From assembly GCA_041640715.1 (NCBI GenBank), contig JBEPZU010000015.1:1-20452 (forward strand): a DNA stretch of 20,452 nt, given 5' to 3'. Below, in pieces: positions 1 through 8,076 of the stretch; position 1 is the stretch's first letter, and every line of letters starts with the position of its first letter. The position numbers and the translations under genes are program-made. The stretch is from DSFO01 sp041640715. GTDB taxonomy: Archaea; Thermoproteota; Thermoprotei; Gearchaeales; Gearchaeaceae. Below the pieces are notes generated by a model. It saw only the letters and a list, made by a program, of their open reading frames with translations, made no database searches and was not told the DNA's origin.

Positions 1-6
1 GTTTTT

Positions 7-693
7 CTATGCTAAATACTTATCCTTCAAAGGATATTCGCAATATTCAAAGATCTTGCATTGAAAGCAAAGTGGTTTTCTAGATTTACAAATCTTCCTT
101 CCATGGGATATGAAAAGCAGATGAATCATATGCCTACTTTCTCCTTGAAACAATTCTTCGAGCTTCTTCTTTATCTCTTCATATTTTGCGTTCATATCTA
201 CTATTCCTAATCTTTTAGAAACTCTTTCTACATGCGTATCCACTGGCACTACTTCCTTTTTGAATAGAGCTAGAAGCACGTCTGCAGTTTTAGGTCCTAC
301 CTTGGGCAATTCCAATAATTTCTTCCTTGCACTTTCGATATCTTCTTCAAGTATTTCTCTCAGGTTTATGATCTTCAACCTCTTAGCTATTTCCTTTATA
401 GCCTTAGCCTTTTGTCTTTGAAGTCCAGAAAATTTTATACTGCACTCTATGTCTTCGAGGTTCGCTTCTTCTATTTTCTCAGGTTCTATTCCTATTCTCT
501 CTTCCAACTTGTTGAATGAGATCAAAGCACTTTTATCGGTGGAGCTCTGAGAAAGTATCGTGGCAATTAGCACTTTAAATGGATCCTTGAATTTTTCATA
601 AACCCATAGAGATACGAATTCTTCTGAATTTATCTTATATTCTTTTTTAAGGATCTCGAACACTTCTTTGGCTTTTTGAGGTTCCCAAACCAC
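7..693 (-). CDS. nth: Endonuclease III, base-excision-repair DNA glycosylase/AP lyase
   Basis: This enzyme removes oxidised pyrimidines from DNA and cleaves the abasic site. The 228-residue protein shows the helix-hairpin-helix motif at about residues 129-142 (LPKVGPKTADVLLA), which carries the catalytic lysine K135. The catalytic aspartate is D152 in VDTHV. A C-terminal 4Fe-4S loop has the family spacing C202-x6-C209-x2-C212-x5-C218. Length is normal for the family. The start is GTG at 693, because no ATG lies near the conserved N-terminus. An A/T-rich AAATATTA element about 20-27 bases upstream could be its TATA box. It is divergent from rnhB, with only 28 bases between the outermost starts, so the two promoters must overlap. 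All family hallmarks are present, so the call is firm; the exact lesion specificity cannot be read from the sequence. Confidence 0.95.
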   Translation of the reverse strand: MVWEPQKAKEVFEILKKEYKINSEEFVSLWVYEKFKDPFKVLIATILSQSSTDKSALISFNKLEERIGIEPEKIEEANLEDIECSIKFSGLQRQKAKAIKEIAKRLKIINLREILEEDIESARKKLLELPKVGPKTADVLLALFKKEVVPVDTHVERVSKRLGIVDMNAKYEEIKKKLEELFQGESRHMIHLLFISHGRKICKSRKPLCFQCKIFEYCEYPLKDKYLA

Positions 694-724
694 TATTTAT
701 TACTCATTCTAGTAATATTTCTTG

Positions 725-1345
725 ATGATCTTAGGTATAGATGAGGCTGGAAGAGGACCGATTATAGGTCCTATGGTGATAGCAGGTGTTTGTTTTGAGC
801 GAGGCGATCTTTTATTTCTTAAAGAATTAGGAGTTAAGGATTCTAAATTATTGAGCCCAGCTTCAAGGGAAAGATTGTTTAAAGAAATAATGAAGATAGC
901 CAAATGCTATAGAATTTATAAAATTACTCCAAAGGAAATAGATCAGGCTGTTTTTTCTTCATTGAAGATCACAGGTTTAGAAGCTAAATATATTGCCTCG
1001 ATAATAGAAGAGTTAGATCCAGAAGAAGTTTACATCGATTCTCCCATAAACAATCCTTCTAAATTTTTAAACAAACTAGGAGAGTTCTTGAAAAAGAAAT
1101 ATCCTATAATTTGCGAAATAAAAGCTGATTCGAAATATTTGCAGGTGGCTGCAGCTTCTATAATAGCTAAAGTAATAAGGGATTCTGAAATAAGAAATTT
1201 GCAAGCAAAATATGGAGACTTCGGTTCAGGATATCCAAGTGATCCTAAAACAATAGCTTTCCTTAAATCGCTTTTAAATGAAAATCTTGAAATCGAAGAA
1301 CTTAGGAAATCTTGGAAGATTAAGTCCCTAAAGTCCAAGATTTAA
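725..1345 (+). CDS. rnhB: Ribonuclease HII
   Basis: RNase HII cuts the RNA strand of RNA/DNA hybrids and starts removal of single ribonucleotides from DNA. With the ATG at 725 the protein has 206 residues and begins MILGIDEAGRGP, the family N-terminus. The four catalytic acids are D6, E7, D105 (in VYIDSP) and D135 (in ADSKYLQVAAAS), with spacing close to archaeal homologues. The GSGYPSDP segment and a late SWK motif are also typical. A TTG at 722, directly before the ATG, is an alternative start adding one residue; ATG is preferred. TATA-like CTATTTATT at 693-701 lies 24-32 bases upstream, fitting a leaderless transcript. The last 26 bases overlap the convergent ahcY gene. No missing residue is seen. 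Confidence 0.95.
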   Translation: MILGIDEAGRGPIIGPMVIAGVCFERGDLLFLKELGVKDSKLLSPASRERLFKEIMKIAKCYRIYKITPKEIDQAVFSSLKITGLEAKYIASIIEELDPEEVYIDSPINNPSKFLNKLGEFLKKKYPIICEIKADSKYLQVAAASIIAKVIRDSEIRNLQAKYGDFGSGYPSDPKTIAFLKSLLNENLEIEELRKSWKIKSLKSKI

Positions 1346-2561
1346 GGTATTCTTCCTGTTCCTTTGTTAATTTATCAACTTCAATTCCTAAGCTTTTGAG
1401 TTTAAGCTCTGCAACTCTTCTATCTATTACGTCAGGAACTCTATAAACCTTAACCTCGAGTTCATCTCCTTTCTCTTTGAGATATTTTACTGATAAGGCT
1501 TGAAGGGAGAATGAAAGGTCCATGACTTCACTAGGATGACCTTCTGCTGAAGCTAGGTTAACAAGCCTTCCTTCGGCTAACAAGTAAATTCTCCTTCCAT
1601 CCTTTAAAGTATATTCCTCCACATTTTCTCTTATCACCCTCTTTGCTTCACTTAGTTCTTCTAAATCCTTTAAAGATATTTCCACGTTGAAGTGTCCTGC
1701 ATTAGCTAAGATAACGCCGTCTTTCATCAGCTCCATATGTTCTTTCCTTATCACGTTTATGTTTCCTGTCGCTGTAACAAAGATGTCACCTACTTTTGCA
1801 GCTTCTCTTAAGCTCATGACTCTATAGCCATCCATCAAAGCTTCTAAAGCCTTAATGGGATCCACTTCTGTAACTATGACCTCTGCGCCCATACCTTTTG
1901 CTCTCATCGCGATTCCTCTTCCTACCCAACCATAGCCGCAAACCACTAATTTCTTACCGGCCAATAAAATGGATGTTGCTCTTAATATTCCATCAATCGT
2001 GCTTTGTCCTGTCCCATATCTGTTATCAAAGAGAAATTTAGTATAAGCATCGTTTACGCTTATGATAGGATATCTTAACTCTTTATTCATCTCTAAGGCT
2101 CTAAGCCTTATTACGCCTGTTGTGGTTTCCTCTGTTCCTCCTTTTATCTTAATTCCCTTCTTATGCATCTCTACTGTTAGATCAGCTCCGTCGTCTAGTG
2201 TTATCACAGGATTGGCTTTTATCACTTGTTCTATACACCAGTAATACTCTTCAGTAGATTGCTTTCTCCAAGCAAAAACATGAATGCCTTTTTCAACCAA
2301 AGCGGCTGCAACATGATCTTGTGTGGAAAGAGGATTAGAACCTGCTAAATAAATCTCGGCTCCTGCAGCTTTAAGAGCTAGCATCAAAACAGCTGTTTCT
2401 TTTGTTACATGTAAACAGGCTCCTACTGTTAAAGATTTTAAAGGCTTTGTTTCTTCAAATTCGCTTTTTATCAAGGCAAGCACAGGCATTCTTGTTAGAG
2501 CCCAGCTTATATCTAATTCTCCTTTTCTCGCTAGAGTAATGTCTTTTATTTTATATTGCAT
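1320..2561 (-). CDS. ahcY: S-adenosyl-L-homocysteine hydrolase
   Basis: This cytosolic NAD-dependent enzyme splits S-adenosylhomocysteine into homocysteine and adenosine (inosylhomocysteine is used in some archaea), relieving product inhibition of methyltransferases. From ATG 2561 the protein has 413 residues. Visible motifs are the substrate loop with H51, DDGAD at 123-127, EETTTG at 144-149, and K175, D179 and N180 in the catalytic helix. The NAD Rossmann loop is GYGWVG at 209-214, followed by NAGHFN at 287-292 and GHPSEVMD at 341-348. The C-terminus ends soon after the EQEEYLKSW segment and lacks the lysine/tyrosine tail of eukaryotic enzymes, as known for archaeal forms. ATG 2561 is chosen because the family fold begins there and a TATA-like TTAATAAAG sits 21-29 bases upstream. 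A longer reading to 2621 would run into the upstream gene. Confidence 0.95.
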   Translation of the reverse strand: MQYKIKDITLARKGELDISWALTRMPVLALIKSEFEETKPLKSLTVGACLHVTKETAVLMLALKAAGAEIYLAGSNPLSTQDHVAAALVEKGIHVFAWRKQSTEEYYWCIEQVIKANPVITLDDGADLTVEMHKKGIKIKGGTEETTTGVIRLRALEMNKELRYPIISVNDAYTKFLFDNRYGTGQSTIDGILRATSILLAGKKLVVCGYGWVGRGIAMRAKGMGAEVIVTEVDPIKALEALMDGYRVMSLREAAKVGDIFVTATGNINVIRKEHMELMKDGVILANAGHFNVEISLKDLEELSEAKRVIRENVEEYTLKDGRRIYLLAEGRLVNLASAEGHPSEVMDLSFSLQALSVKYLKEKGDELEVKVYRVPDVIDRRVAELKLKSLGIEVDKLTKEQEEYLKSWTLGT

Positions 2562-2581
2562 GTAAAAAAAACAAATATTAT

Positions 2582-2590
2582 CTTTATTAA
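2582..2590 (-). promoter_or_regulatory. TATA-like box of ahcY
   Basis: On the minus strand TTAATAAAG lies 21-29 bases before the ATG at 2561. This spacing puts transcription start at or next to the start codon, as in leaderless archaeal mRNAs. It overlaps the end of the upstream membrane-protein gene, so ahcY may have its own promoter inside that run. The element is inferred from composition and spacing only. Confidence 0.4.
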
Positions 2591-2901
2591 CTCTTTGTAG
2601 TTCTATATAATTCTCTTTCAATAAAAAACGTGCAGAGGAAACTTGTTAACGCAAATAATGCTGTCAATACTGCTGGTACTGTTACTATCATAGACGTAGT
2701 GTATGCATTGAATGGGAAGTATGCTAAGAATGTAGGTCCTAAATCATAGGCGTCTTGTAATACAGAGAATAAAACCATTAAAGCACCTCCTATTCCTACG
2801 GTAAACCCTAGTACTCCGAGTTTCTTTTGTATTAATAAAGCTAGTATGGCAAATATTAGTATCCATGAAACCACGTTAACTAGATATAGCGTAGTTATCA
2901 T
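2587..2901 (-). CDS. Small three-helix membrane protein, function unknown
   Basis: I do not recognise this 104-residue protein. It has three strongly hydrophobic stretches, at about residues 4-24, 28-49 and 71-94, separated by short loops (QKK near 25-27 and an aromatic/proline loop at 53-67). A short charged tail (ERELYRTTKS) follows. No signal peptidase site, cysteine pair or catalytic motif is visible. It is the third gene of the minus-strand run ileS-RimK-like-this gene-ahcY, 63 bases after the ligase gene and 25 bases before ahcY. A TATA-like CTTATAT at 2927-2933 lies 26-32 bases before its ATG, so it is probably transcribed from its own start. Coding status rests on the helix pattern, tight packing and promoter. 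Neighbours do not suggest a role. Confidence 0.75.
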   Translation of the reverse strand: MITTLYLVNVVSWILIFAILALLIQKKLGVLGFTVGIGGALMVLFSVLQDAYDLGPTFLAYFPFNAYTTSMIVTVPAVLTALFALTSFLCTFFIERELYRTTKS

Positions 2902-2926
2902 TTTTAAGAAATTCTTCTTGAAAACG

Positions 2927-2933
2927 ATATAAG
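2927..2933 (-). promoter_or_regulatory. TATA-like box of the membrane-protein gene
   Basis: CTTATAT on the minus strand is 26-32 bases before the ATG at 2901, in a 63-base gap after the ligase gene. Position and A/T composition fit an archaeal core promoter with a leaderless start. Inferred from sequence only. Confidence 0.45.
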
Positions 2934-2964
2934 CAATTTCTCTTTATGGAAATTACCCTTTTTT

Positions 2965-3858
2965 TTAACGATTTTCCATCGTTTTTAGCAATCTTTCTGC
3001 TAAGTCTACGATTTTTTTCGATGGATTTATCTTAGTCACTTTCTGGAATTCCAACCAAATAGGAGATGCGTTTACTTCTAATACATAATACTTCCCGTTC
3101 TCCTCCGCAACGTCTATTCCGCTATAAAGCAACTGTAACTCTTTATTTACCTTTATCGCCAATTTTTCTAACTCATTGTCTATCTCAATCGCAATGCCCT
3201 TACCTCCTTGGTATATGTTAGTTTTCCAATTTTCTGAAACTCTTAGCATGCTTCCTATGACTTCATCCCCTACAACGAATATCCTTATGTCCCTACCAGG
3301 CTTGTTTATGTATCTTTGTATGTAGAGGACAAAGCCCTTTTCTTTTAATTCTTGTAGTTTCCTGAAGGCTAAGTCTGCATCTTCAACTAAAAAGCTTCCT
3401 ATTCCACGGGATCCTATCATGGGTTTCACTACGCATTTGCCCATTTTCTTAATGAATTCATAACCCAAGGAATCGTTTTCCGTTACTAATGTCTCAGGTA
3501 CATTTATGTTTTTAGACGCTAGAATTTCTAGGCATCTGAATTTACTTCTAGCACTTAAATAGCCTGTTATGGGATTTATGACAAGTTTTTCATTATTTTC
3601 TAGACTCTTTATTAGACTTACTCTATATTCAAATTTCTCCGCATTAATGATATTACCTATACTTCTTAGGAAAAAGCAATCTATTATCCGCAAAGGTTTA
3701 TTGTGATATCTAACTTCAATTTCGTTAGTTGTTAGTGTGCAAGATAATTTGTCAATGGGCAAGAAATAGGCATGATGTGATCGGCTTTTAAGTTCCTTCA
3801 ATAAGCTTAGGCTCGTATATGTAGGCGTAGGATTATGGTCTATTATCGCTGCATGCAT
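2965..3858 (-). CDS. RimK-family ATP-grasp ligase, substrate unknown
   Basis: ATP-grasp ligases of this group join an amino acid, often L-glutamate, to a carboxylate through an acyl phosphate. From ATG 3858 the protein has 297 residues. The N-terminal pre-ATP-grasp fold begins MHAAIIDHNPTPT. The ATP-binding strand and glycine loop (VVKPMIGSRGIG) lie at about 143-154. GRDIRIFVVGDEVIG is near 188-202, WKTN is near 211-214, and the metal ligands appear to be D249, E261 and N263 (VLEVNAS). The RDIR and WKTN elements resemble MptN, CofF and LysX-like members, but no LysW carrier or F420/methanopterin gene is in the window, so the substrate stays open. A TTG at 3903 would add 15 residues and overlap ileS by 14 bases; ATG is preferred because the fold starts there. 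It follows ileS by 31 bases. Confidence 0.85.
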   Translation of the reverse strand: MHAAIIDHNPTPTYTSLSLLKELKSRSHHAYFLPIDKLSCTLTTNEIEVRYHNKPLRIIDCFFLRSIGNIINAEKFEYRVSLIKSLENNEKLVINPITGYLSARSKFRCLEILASKNINVPETLVTENDSLGYEFIKKMGKCVVKPMIGSRGIGSFLVEDADLAFRKLQELKEKGFVLYIQRYINKPGRDIRIFVVGDEVIGSMLRVSENWKTNIYQGGKGIAIEIDNELEKLAIKVNKELQLLYSGIDVAEENGKYYVLEVNASPIWLEFQKVTKINPSKKIVDLAERLLKTMENR

Positions 3859-3889
3859 AGTTCGTGAGGAAGATTGTTTATTTACATAC

Positions 3890-6800
3890 TTAAACTTTTT
3901 CAATCCCTATCCAGTAAGTTTCTTCGTCTATTTCCCATTCTTTTATCAAAGAACCCTTTATTTCGTCCGTCAGTTCGATTTTCTTAGCTTGGGTTTCTGT
4001 CTTTATGTATTCAATTTTCTCCTTTAACAATTCAATTTCTTCGCGAGGTGATTTTATGTATACGTTTATTTTATCCACCACTTCTAGATTGGCTAATTTA
4101 CGCATCATCTGAATTCTTCTTACAATTTCTTTAGCTAAACTTTCTGACAACATTTCTTGGGTCATTGTAAAATCTATGTATATCTCGCAATACGTGGAAT
4201 ATATAGAAGCAAATTTTTCTTTTAATATTTCGTCGAAAATGAGCATTTCCTTCTTGATCAAGATTTCGCCGCTTTCTAACTTTGCTATCTTTTCGCCCTT
4301 TTGATCCAATTCTTTTTTTAATTTATTGATGTCCGTGTTTTCTAAGTACTTTACCAATTCCTTAATATTACCTCTAAGCAAAGGTCCTGCAATTTCGTAA
4401 TTTATTTTAACTCTATATTGCTTTATTTCTTCGAGTTTTTCTTTATTCTCTAGAATTTCTATCTCTTTGGTATTTAGTTGATCTTTTAAAAGTCTCTGGA
4501 ATTTCTCTATGGTCTTCTTGTAGTTCTCTTCTTTAGGAACTAGTATTATCTTATTAACTGGTCTTCTCAGCTTGAAACCTTTTTTCATCCTTAATGAATT
4601 AGCCTTAGATACTATTTCTCTTACAATCTCCATATCTCTAAGAATTTCTTCGTTTACTTCAGTTCTTTGAGGCCAGCTTAGTAGATGGACGCTTTCCGCT
4701 CCTTCTATCTCCCTGAAAATGCTTTGGTATATTGCTTCTGTAATAAACGGAGCAAAAGGTGTGAACATTATCAGCCAATCTTTTAAGCATTTATAAAGCG
4801 TGTAATAAGCAGCCTCTTTGCTTGGATCTTCCTTTTCTATCCAAACTCTTCTTCGTATCAACTTTATGTACCATCTACTCACGTCTTCTGTGATGAAATT
4901 CAGTAATGCTCTTAGGGCTTCGAAATTCCTGAATTTCAGAAATGAATCTTCTACGATCATTTTGACTTCTTCTAGTTTGTTGAATAGCCAAATATCTTCA
5001 AGCTCAAGTCTATCATGATGCTTAAAATTGGAGGGATCAAAACGGTCTATGCTCATATAAAGTGAACAGAAGTAGAAAGTATTCCATATGATGTTCATCA
5101 TTCTATAATACTCTTGCAATTTTGTAAGAGAAAATTTCAAATCTTCCCATGTAGTATTGGAAAGCTCATATACTCTAAGCACATCTCTACCGAACTTTGG
5201 TATAACATCTTCAGGGTTTATCACGTTACCTAAGCTTTTGTGCATAGCTCTTCCCATCTCATCTAAGGACCAACCATGTATCAAGACGTTTCTCATAGGA
5301 GCTCTTCCTAACGTCACTACGCCGGTTACCAATAAACTATAGAACCACCCTCTTATCTGATCTTCTCCTTCTATTATCAGATCTGCAGGAAAGAGCTTAT
5401 CAAATAATTCTGTTTTGTTTGGGTATTTAAGGCTAGCCCATGAAGCAGCTCCGGAATCTACCCAAACGTCTAGCACATCAGGACTTCTTTCTGCTATTCC
5501 TCCACATTTTTTACATTTGATTTTAACTCCATCAACCCAAGGTTTATGTAAGTCTATTTCCGAACTTGGGATAATAACGGCTTCACTCAACAACTCTTGC
5601 ACCGATCCTATTACGTGTATTTGTCCGCAATTTTTACATATCCAAATCGGAAGGGGTATGCCCCAATATCTTTGTCTGCTAAGAGCCCATTCATGTGCGT
5701 TAGCTAGCCAAGGAATTACCCTATTTTCTAGAGAACCCTGGGGTATCCAGTTTATTTTTTTGGCTTCTTCAATTAGTTTATCCTTTATTTTGGGTACGTC
5801 TAGGAACCATTGGTCAGAGAGTCTCAAAATCAAAGGAGTCTTACATCGCCAGCAATGAGGATATCTGTGCGTGATTTTACCGGCGTAGAATAAAGCACCT
5901 AGATTGTTTAGGTCTTCAATTATTTTCCCATTAGCGTTAAAAACATATTCGCCAGCATATCTCGGAATTTCTTTTGTAAATCTACCGCTTGAGTCTACAG
6001 GAGAAAGAGCAGGTAAATTATATAATTTGCCCAAGTTAAAATCTTCCATACCATGTCCAGGAGCAATATGAACGCATCCAGTACCTTCTACCATCGTTAC
6101 GTATTCTTCGCTTAGAATTATTCTATGTTCTATTTTTTCTTGAATCTCTATTAACTTTCCTAAAGGATTTTTGTACAGTTTTTCTTTTAATTCATGACCT
6201 TGAACTTCTTTTATTACTTCTAATCTCTTCTTGGTTTCTTTTTCAACATCTTCTAATCTTTTCTTAGCTAGAATCAATACCTCTCCGTTTTCGTCCCTTA
6301 CGTATACATAAGTTTCCTTAGGATGGATTGCCACCGCTACATTTGAAGGTAAAGTCCAAGGAGTTGTAGTCCAAATCAATATGGAAGCATCTTCTTCTAC
6401 CAACTTGAATTTTACGTATATTGAAGGATCCTCTCTATCTTTATACTCTTCTGTAACTTCGTATCCTGCTAGCACTGTTTCACATCTAGGACACCAATGA
6501 ACTACTTTCTCACCTTTGAAAATTAATCCTTTTTCGTAAGCTTTTTTTAGGAAATACCAAACTCCTTCTATGTATTCATTATTTATTGTCATATAAGGAT
6601 TATCCCAATCCATGAAAATTCCTAGTTCTTTGAACTGTTTTTCTTGTATCTTTAGATTTTGGAGGGTGAAATTTTTACATTCTTTTATGAATCTTTCCAC
6701 ACCGAACTTCTCTAGATCCTTCTTTGTTTCTATCTTAAGTGATTTCTCAACTTGGACCTCTATGGGAAGACCATGCATATCGTAACCTGGTATATCCCAA

Positions 6801-7039
6801 ACATCATAACCTTTGCTTCTAAAGTAACGAATATAGGAATCTTTGATTATTTTGTTCCAAGCAGTACCTACATGTATAGGGTTGGTTACGTAAGGAGGAC
6901 CGTCTAGAAAGTAGAACTTCGCTCTATTTTTATTTTTTCCCTTTATTTTCTCGTAAATTCTGTTTTCTGACCAAAACTTGAAAATATTATTTTCAAGTTT
7001 AGCATGTTCATAATTCTGACTAAGAGCCTTGATCTTCAT
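3890..7039 (-). CDS. ileS: Isoleucyl-tRNA synthetase
   Basis: This class I synthetase charges tRNA-Ile in the cytosol and edits valine. The protein has 1049 residues, normal for the long archaeal/eukaryotic type. The HIGH signature is HVGT at 56-59. The CP1 editing region follows (WTTTPWTLPSN and GTGCVHIAPGHGMEDF), with several CxxC zinc knuckles (CPRC, CWRC, CKNC, CKKC). The WVDSGAASW segment precedes the second signature, which reads AMHKS at 598-602 rather than KMSKS; the functionally key lysine K601 is kept. The anticodon-binding and C-terminal helical domains complete the protein. ATG 7039 has a TATA-like TTATATAT 25-32 bases upstream. It leads the minus-strand run towards ahcY. Identity is certain; the altered KMSKS loop may be lineage-typical. 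Confidence 0.97.
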   Translation of the reverse strand: MKIKALSQNYEHAKLENNIFKFWSENRIYEKIKGKNKNRAKFYFLDGPPYVTNPIHVGTAWNKIIKDSYIRYFRSKGYDVWDIPGYDMHGLPIEVQVEKSLKIETKKDLEKFGVERFIKECKNFTLQNLKIQEKQFKELGIFMDWDNPYMTINNEYIEGVWYFLKKAYEKGLIFKGEKVVHWCPRCETVLAGYEVTEEYKDREDPSIYVKFKLVEEDASILIWTTTPWTLPSNVAVAIHPKETYVYVRDENGEVLILAKKRLEDVEKETKKRLEVIKEVQGHELKEKLYKNPLGKLIEIQEKIEHRIILSEEYVTMVEGTGCVHIAPGHGMEDFNLGKLYNLPALSPVDSSGRFTKEIPRYAGEYVFNANGKIIEDLNNLGALFYAGKITHRYPHCWRCKTPLILRLSDQWFLDVPKIKDKLIEEAKKINWIPQGSLENRVIPWLANAHEWALSRQRYWGIPLPIWICKNCGQIHVIGSVQELLSEAVIIPSSEIDLHKPWVDGVKIKCKKCGGIAERSPDVLDVWVDSGAASWASLKYPNKTELFDKLFPADLIIEGEDQIRGWFYSLLVTGVVTLGRAPMRNVLIHGWSLDEMGRAMHKSLGNVINPEDVIPKFGRDVLRVYELSNTTWEDLKFSLTKLQEYYRMMNIIWNTFYFCSLYMSIDRFDPSNFKHHDRLELEDIWLFNKLEEVKMIVEDSFLKFRNFEALRALLNFITEDVSRWYIKLIRRRVWIEKEDPSKEAAYYTLYKCLKDWLIMFTPFAPFITEAIYQSIFREIEGAESVHLLSWPQRTEVNEEILRDMEIVREIVSKANSLRMKKGFKLRRPVNKIILVPKEENYKKTIEKFQRLLKDQLNTKEIEILENKEKLEEIKQYRVKINYEIAGPLLRGNIKELVKYLENTDINKLKKELDQKGEKIAKLESGEILIKKEMLIFDEILKEKFASIYSTYCEIYIDFTMTQEMLSESLAKEIVRRIQMMRKLANLEVVDKINVYIKSPREEIELLKEKIEYIKTETQAKKIELTDEIKGSLIKEWEIDEETYWIGIEKV

Positions 7040-7063
7040 ATTTTCATAATTTCTACTGGCAAA

Positions 7064-7071
7064 ATATATAA
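7064..7071 (-). promoter_or_regulatory. TATA box of ileS
   Basis: Minus-strand TTATATAT is 25-32 bases before the ileS ATG at 7039, the usual archaeal TATA distance for a leaderless start. It lies between ileS and hjc, only a few bases before the hjc ATG at 7076. It is therefore too close to serve hjc; that gene could use the weaker TTTTCATAATTT at 7041-7052. Confidence 0.55.
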
Positions 7072-7075
7072 TGTT

Positions 7076-7396
7076 ATGAGCTTAGAAAAGGGCAAAAGAT
7101 ATGAAAGGAAGTTAGTTGAGTTCTTGAAGAGCAAAGGATGGAAGAGCAAAAGGGTACCTGCTAGCGTAATAGACGTGATAGCTACAAAAGGAGATAGAAT
7201 TGTGGCTTTCGAAGTTAAGTTCAAAAAGAATAAAGTTAAAAGAATTCAAGTAGCAAGGCTTTTTGAATGGCTAGATTTATTTGACTATTATAAAGTTAAA
7301 GAAGCAGTTTTGGCTGTTTACGATGGAAACTGGAAGTTCATGAAAGTCGATGAGATTAAAGATTATGTTGTGAATGAGAGTAACTGGTTCCCATGA
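7076..7396 (+). CDS. hjc: Holliday junction resolvase Hjc
   Basis: Hjc is the archaeal structure-specific nuclease that cuts four-way DNA junctions in recombination and fork repair. From ATG 7076 the protein has 106 residues, slightly shorter than the roughly 120 of well-studied homologues. The active-site set of the PD-(D/E)xK fold is in place: E10-R11 in the first helix, D33 (VIDVIA), then E46 and K48 in FEVKF. Basic stretches follow (KKNKVKRI at 51-58), with FEWLDLFDYY at 63-72 matching the conserved aromatic positions. In-frame codons upstream to 7004 lie over the start of ileS and do not look like Hjc, so they are not used. The stop overlaps the next gene's start by 4 bases (ATGA), implying co-translation with the archaemetzincin. 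Confidence 0.93.
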   Translation: MSLEKGKRYERKLVEFLKSKGWKSKRVPASVIDVIATKGDRIVAFEVKFKKNKVKRIQVARLFEWLDLFDYYKVKEAVLAVYDGNWKFMKVDEIKDYVVNESNWFP

Positions 7397-7914
7397 ACAT
7401 AATGAAGCAGGAGGTTAGAATATTTTACACATCAGAGAGAATAAAAGAAATAGAAGACGCAATAAGGAAAGTATTAGGCTTAGAGGTAAAAGTAAATTAT
7501 TTAGAAAAGGATTTTGGTTTCGCTTATAATCGATTTAGAAACCAATATGATGCAATAAAAATCCTCAATAGCTTAAACGTTGAAAAAGGCTCTCTAAATC
7601 TTCTAGTTGTGGATTTCGACATATTTGTTGAAGCTCTAAATTTCTGTTTTGGTGTTGCCTATGGGAATAAAGCTGTGATTTCTCTCACCCGACTCAAGCC
7701 AACATTTTATGGGCTTGAGCACGATGAAAAATTGTTTAAGGAAAGGTGCATGAAAGAAGCAGTTCATGAAGTATGTCATATGCTAGCTTTAGGGCATTGC
7801 AACGATAAGAATTGTGTGATGTATTTCAGCCATGGAATAAAGGATACCGACAGGAAGTCTTATACGCTATGTAAAAGATGTAGTTCATTATTAAATTCTC
7901 TTCTGATGAAATGA
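7393..7914 (+). CDS. amzA: Archaemetzincin-family zinc metalloprotease
   Basis: Archaemetzincins are small zinc proteases of unknown physiological substrate. This 173-residue protein has the zinc-binding H125-E126-x2-H129 and third ligand H135, followed by the family cysteines C136-x4-C141. V-M143 is the Met-turn and C160-x2-C163 completes a second structural metal site. The metzincin consensus has glycine at the eighth position of the zinc signature; here it is A132, and the position before H129, often glycine in this family, is C128. All metal ligands are kept, so it is likely folded and possibly active. The start ATG 7393 overlaps the hjc stop; ATG 7402 is a possible alternative. No signal peptide is seen, so it is cytosolic. 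Confidence 0.9.
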   Translation: MNIMKQEVRIFYTSERIKEIEDAIRKVLGLEVKVNYLEKDFGFAYNRFRNQYDAIKILNSLNVEKGSLNLLVVDFDIFVEALNFCFGVAYGNKAVISLTRLKPTFYGLEHDEKLFKERCMKEAVHEVCHMLALGHCNDKNCVMYFSHGIKDTDRKSYTLCKRCSSLLNSLLMK

Positions 7915-8066
7915 AATTTTTATCCGTACGACTTTTTGTTCATAAGGCTTTTCAACTATTATAGAAGTCCTAGTTTGAAGAATTAGTCTGTTTTGATTAT
8001 TCCTTATTAGACTTGACTTTTAAGGAATAGGTAAACTTACAACTTCTAAAATTAGCTCCTTTAGTG

Positions 8067-8076
8067 TTTTTTCTTT
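8067..8076 (+). terminator. T-rich tract, possible terminator after hjc-amzA
   Basis: TTTTTTCTTT lies in the gap between amzA and etfB. Archaeal RNA polymerase terminates on T-rich tracts without needing a hairpin. Shorter T runs closer to the amzA stop (7916-7920 and about 7931-7939) are equally possible sites, so the position is uncertain. Confidence 0.3.

Noticed and set aside
2562..2621. Longer ahcY reading with 20 extra N-terminal residues from ATG 2621
   Set aside because: The extra residues do not resemble the family, would overlap the upstream gene by 35 bases, and cover the TATA-like box that fits the ATG at 2561.
5415..5858. 147-codon plus-strand ORF inside ileS
   Set aside because: It is antisense to a conserved coding region with clear synthetase motifs, and its product is low-complexity without recognisable features.
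7004..7075. Upstream in-frame extension of hjc
   Set aside because: It lies over the start of ileS on the other strand, and the Hjc fold with its E10-D33-E46-K48 spacing begins at ATG 7076.
7904..7909. TGATGA resembling a C box at the end of amzA
   Set aside because: It is part of the coding end of amzA and no CTGA D box follows at a suitable distance.
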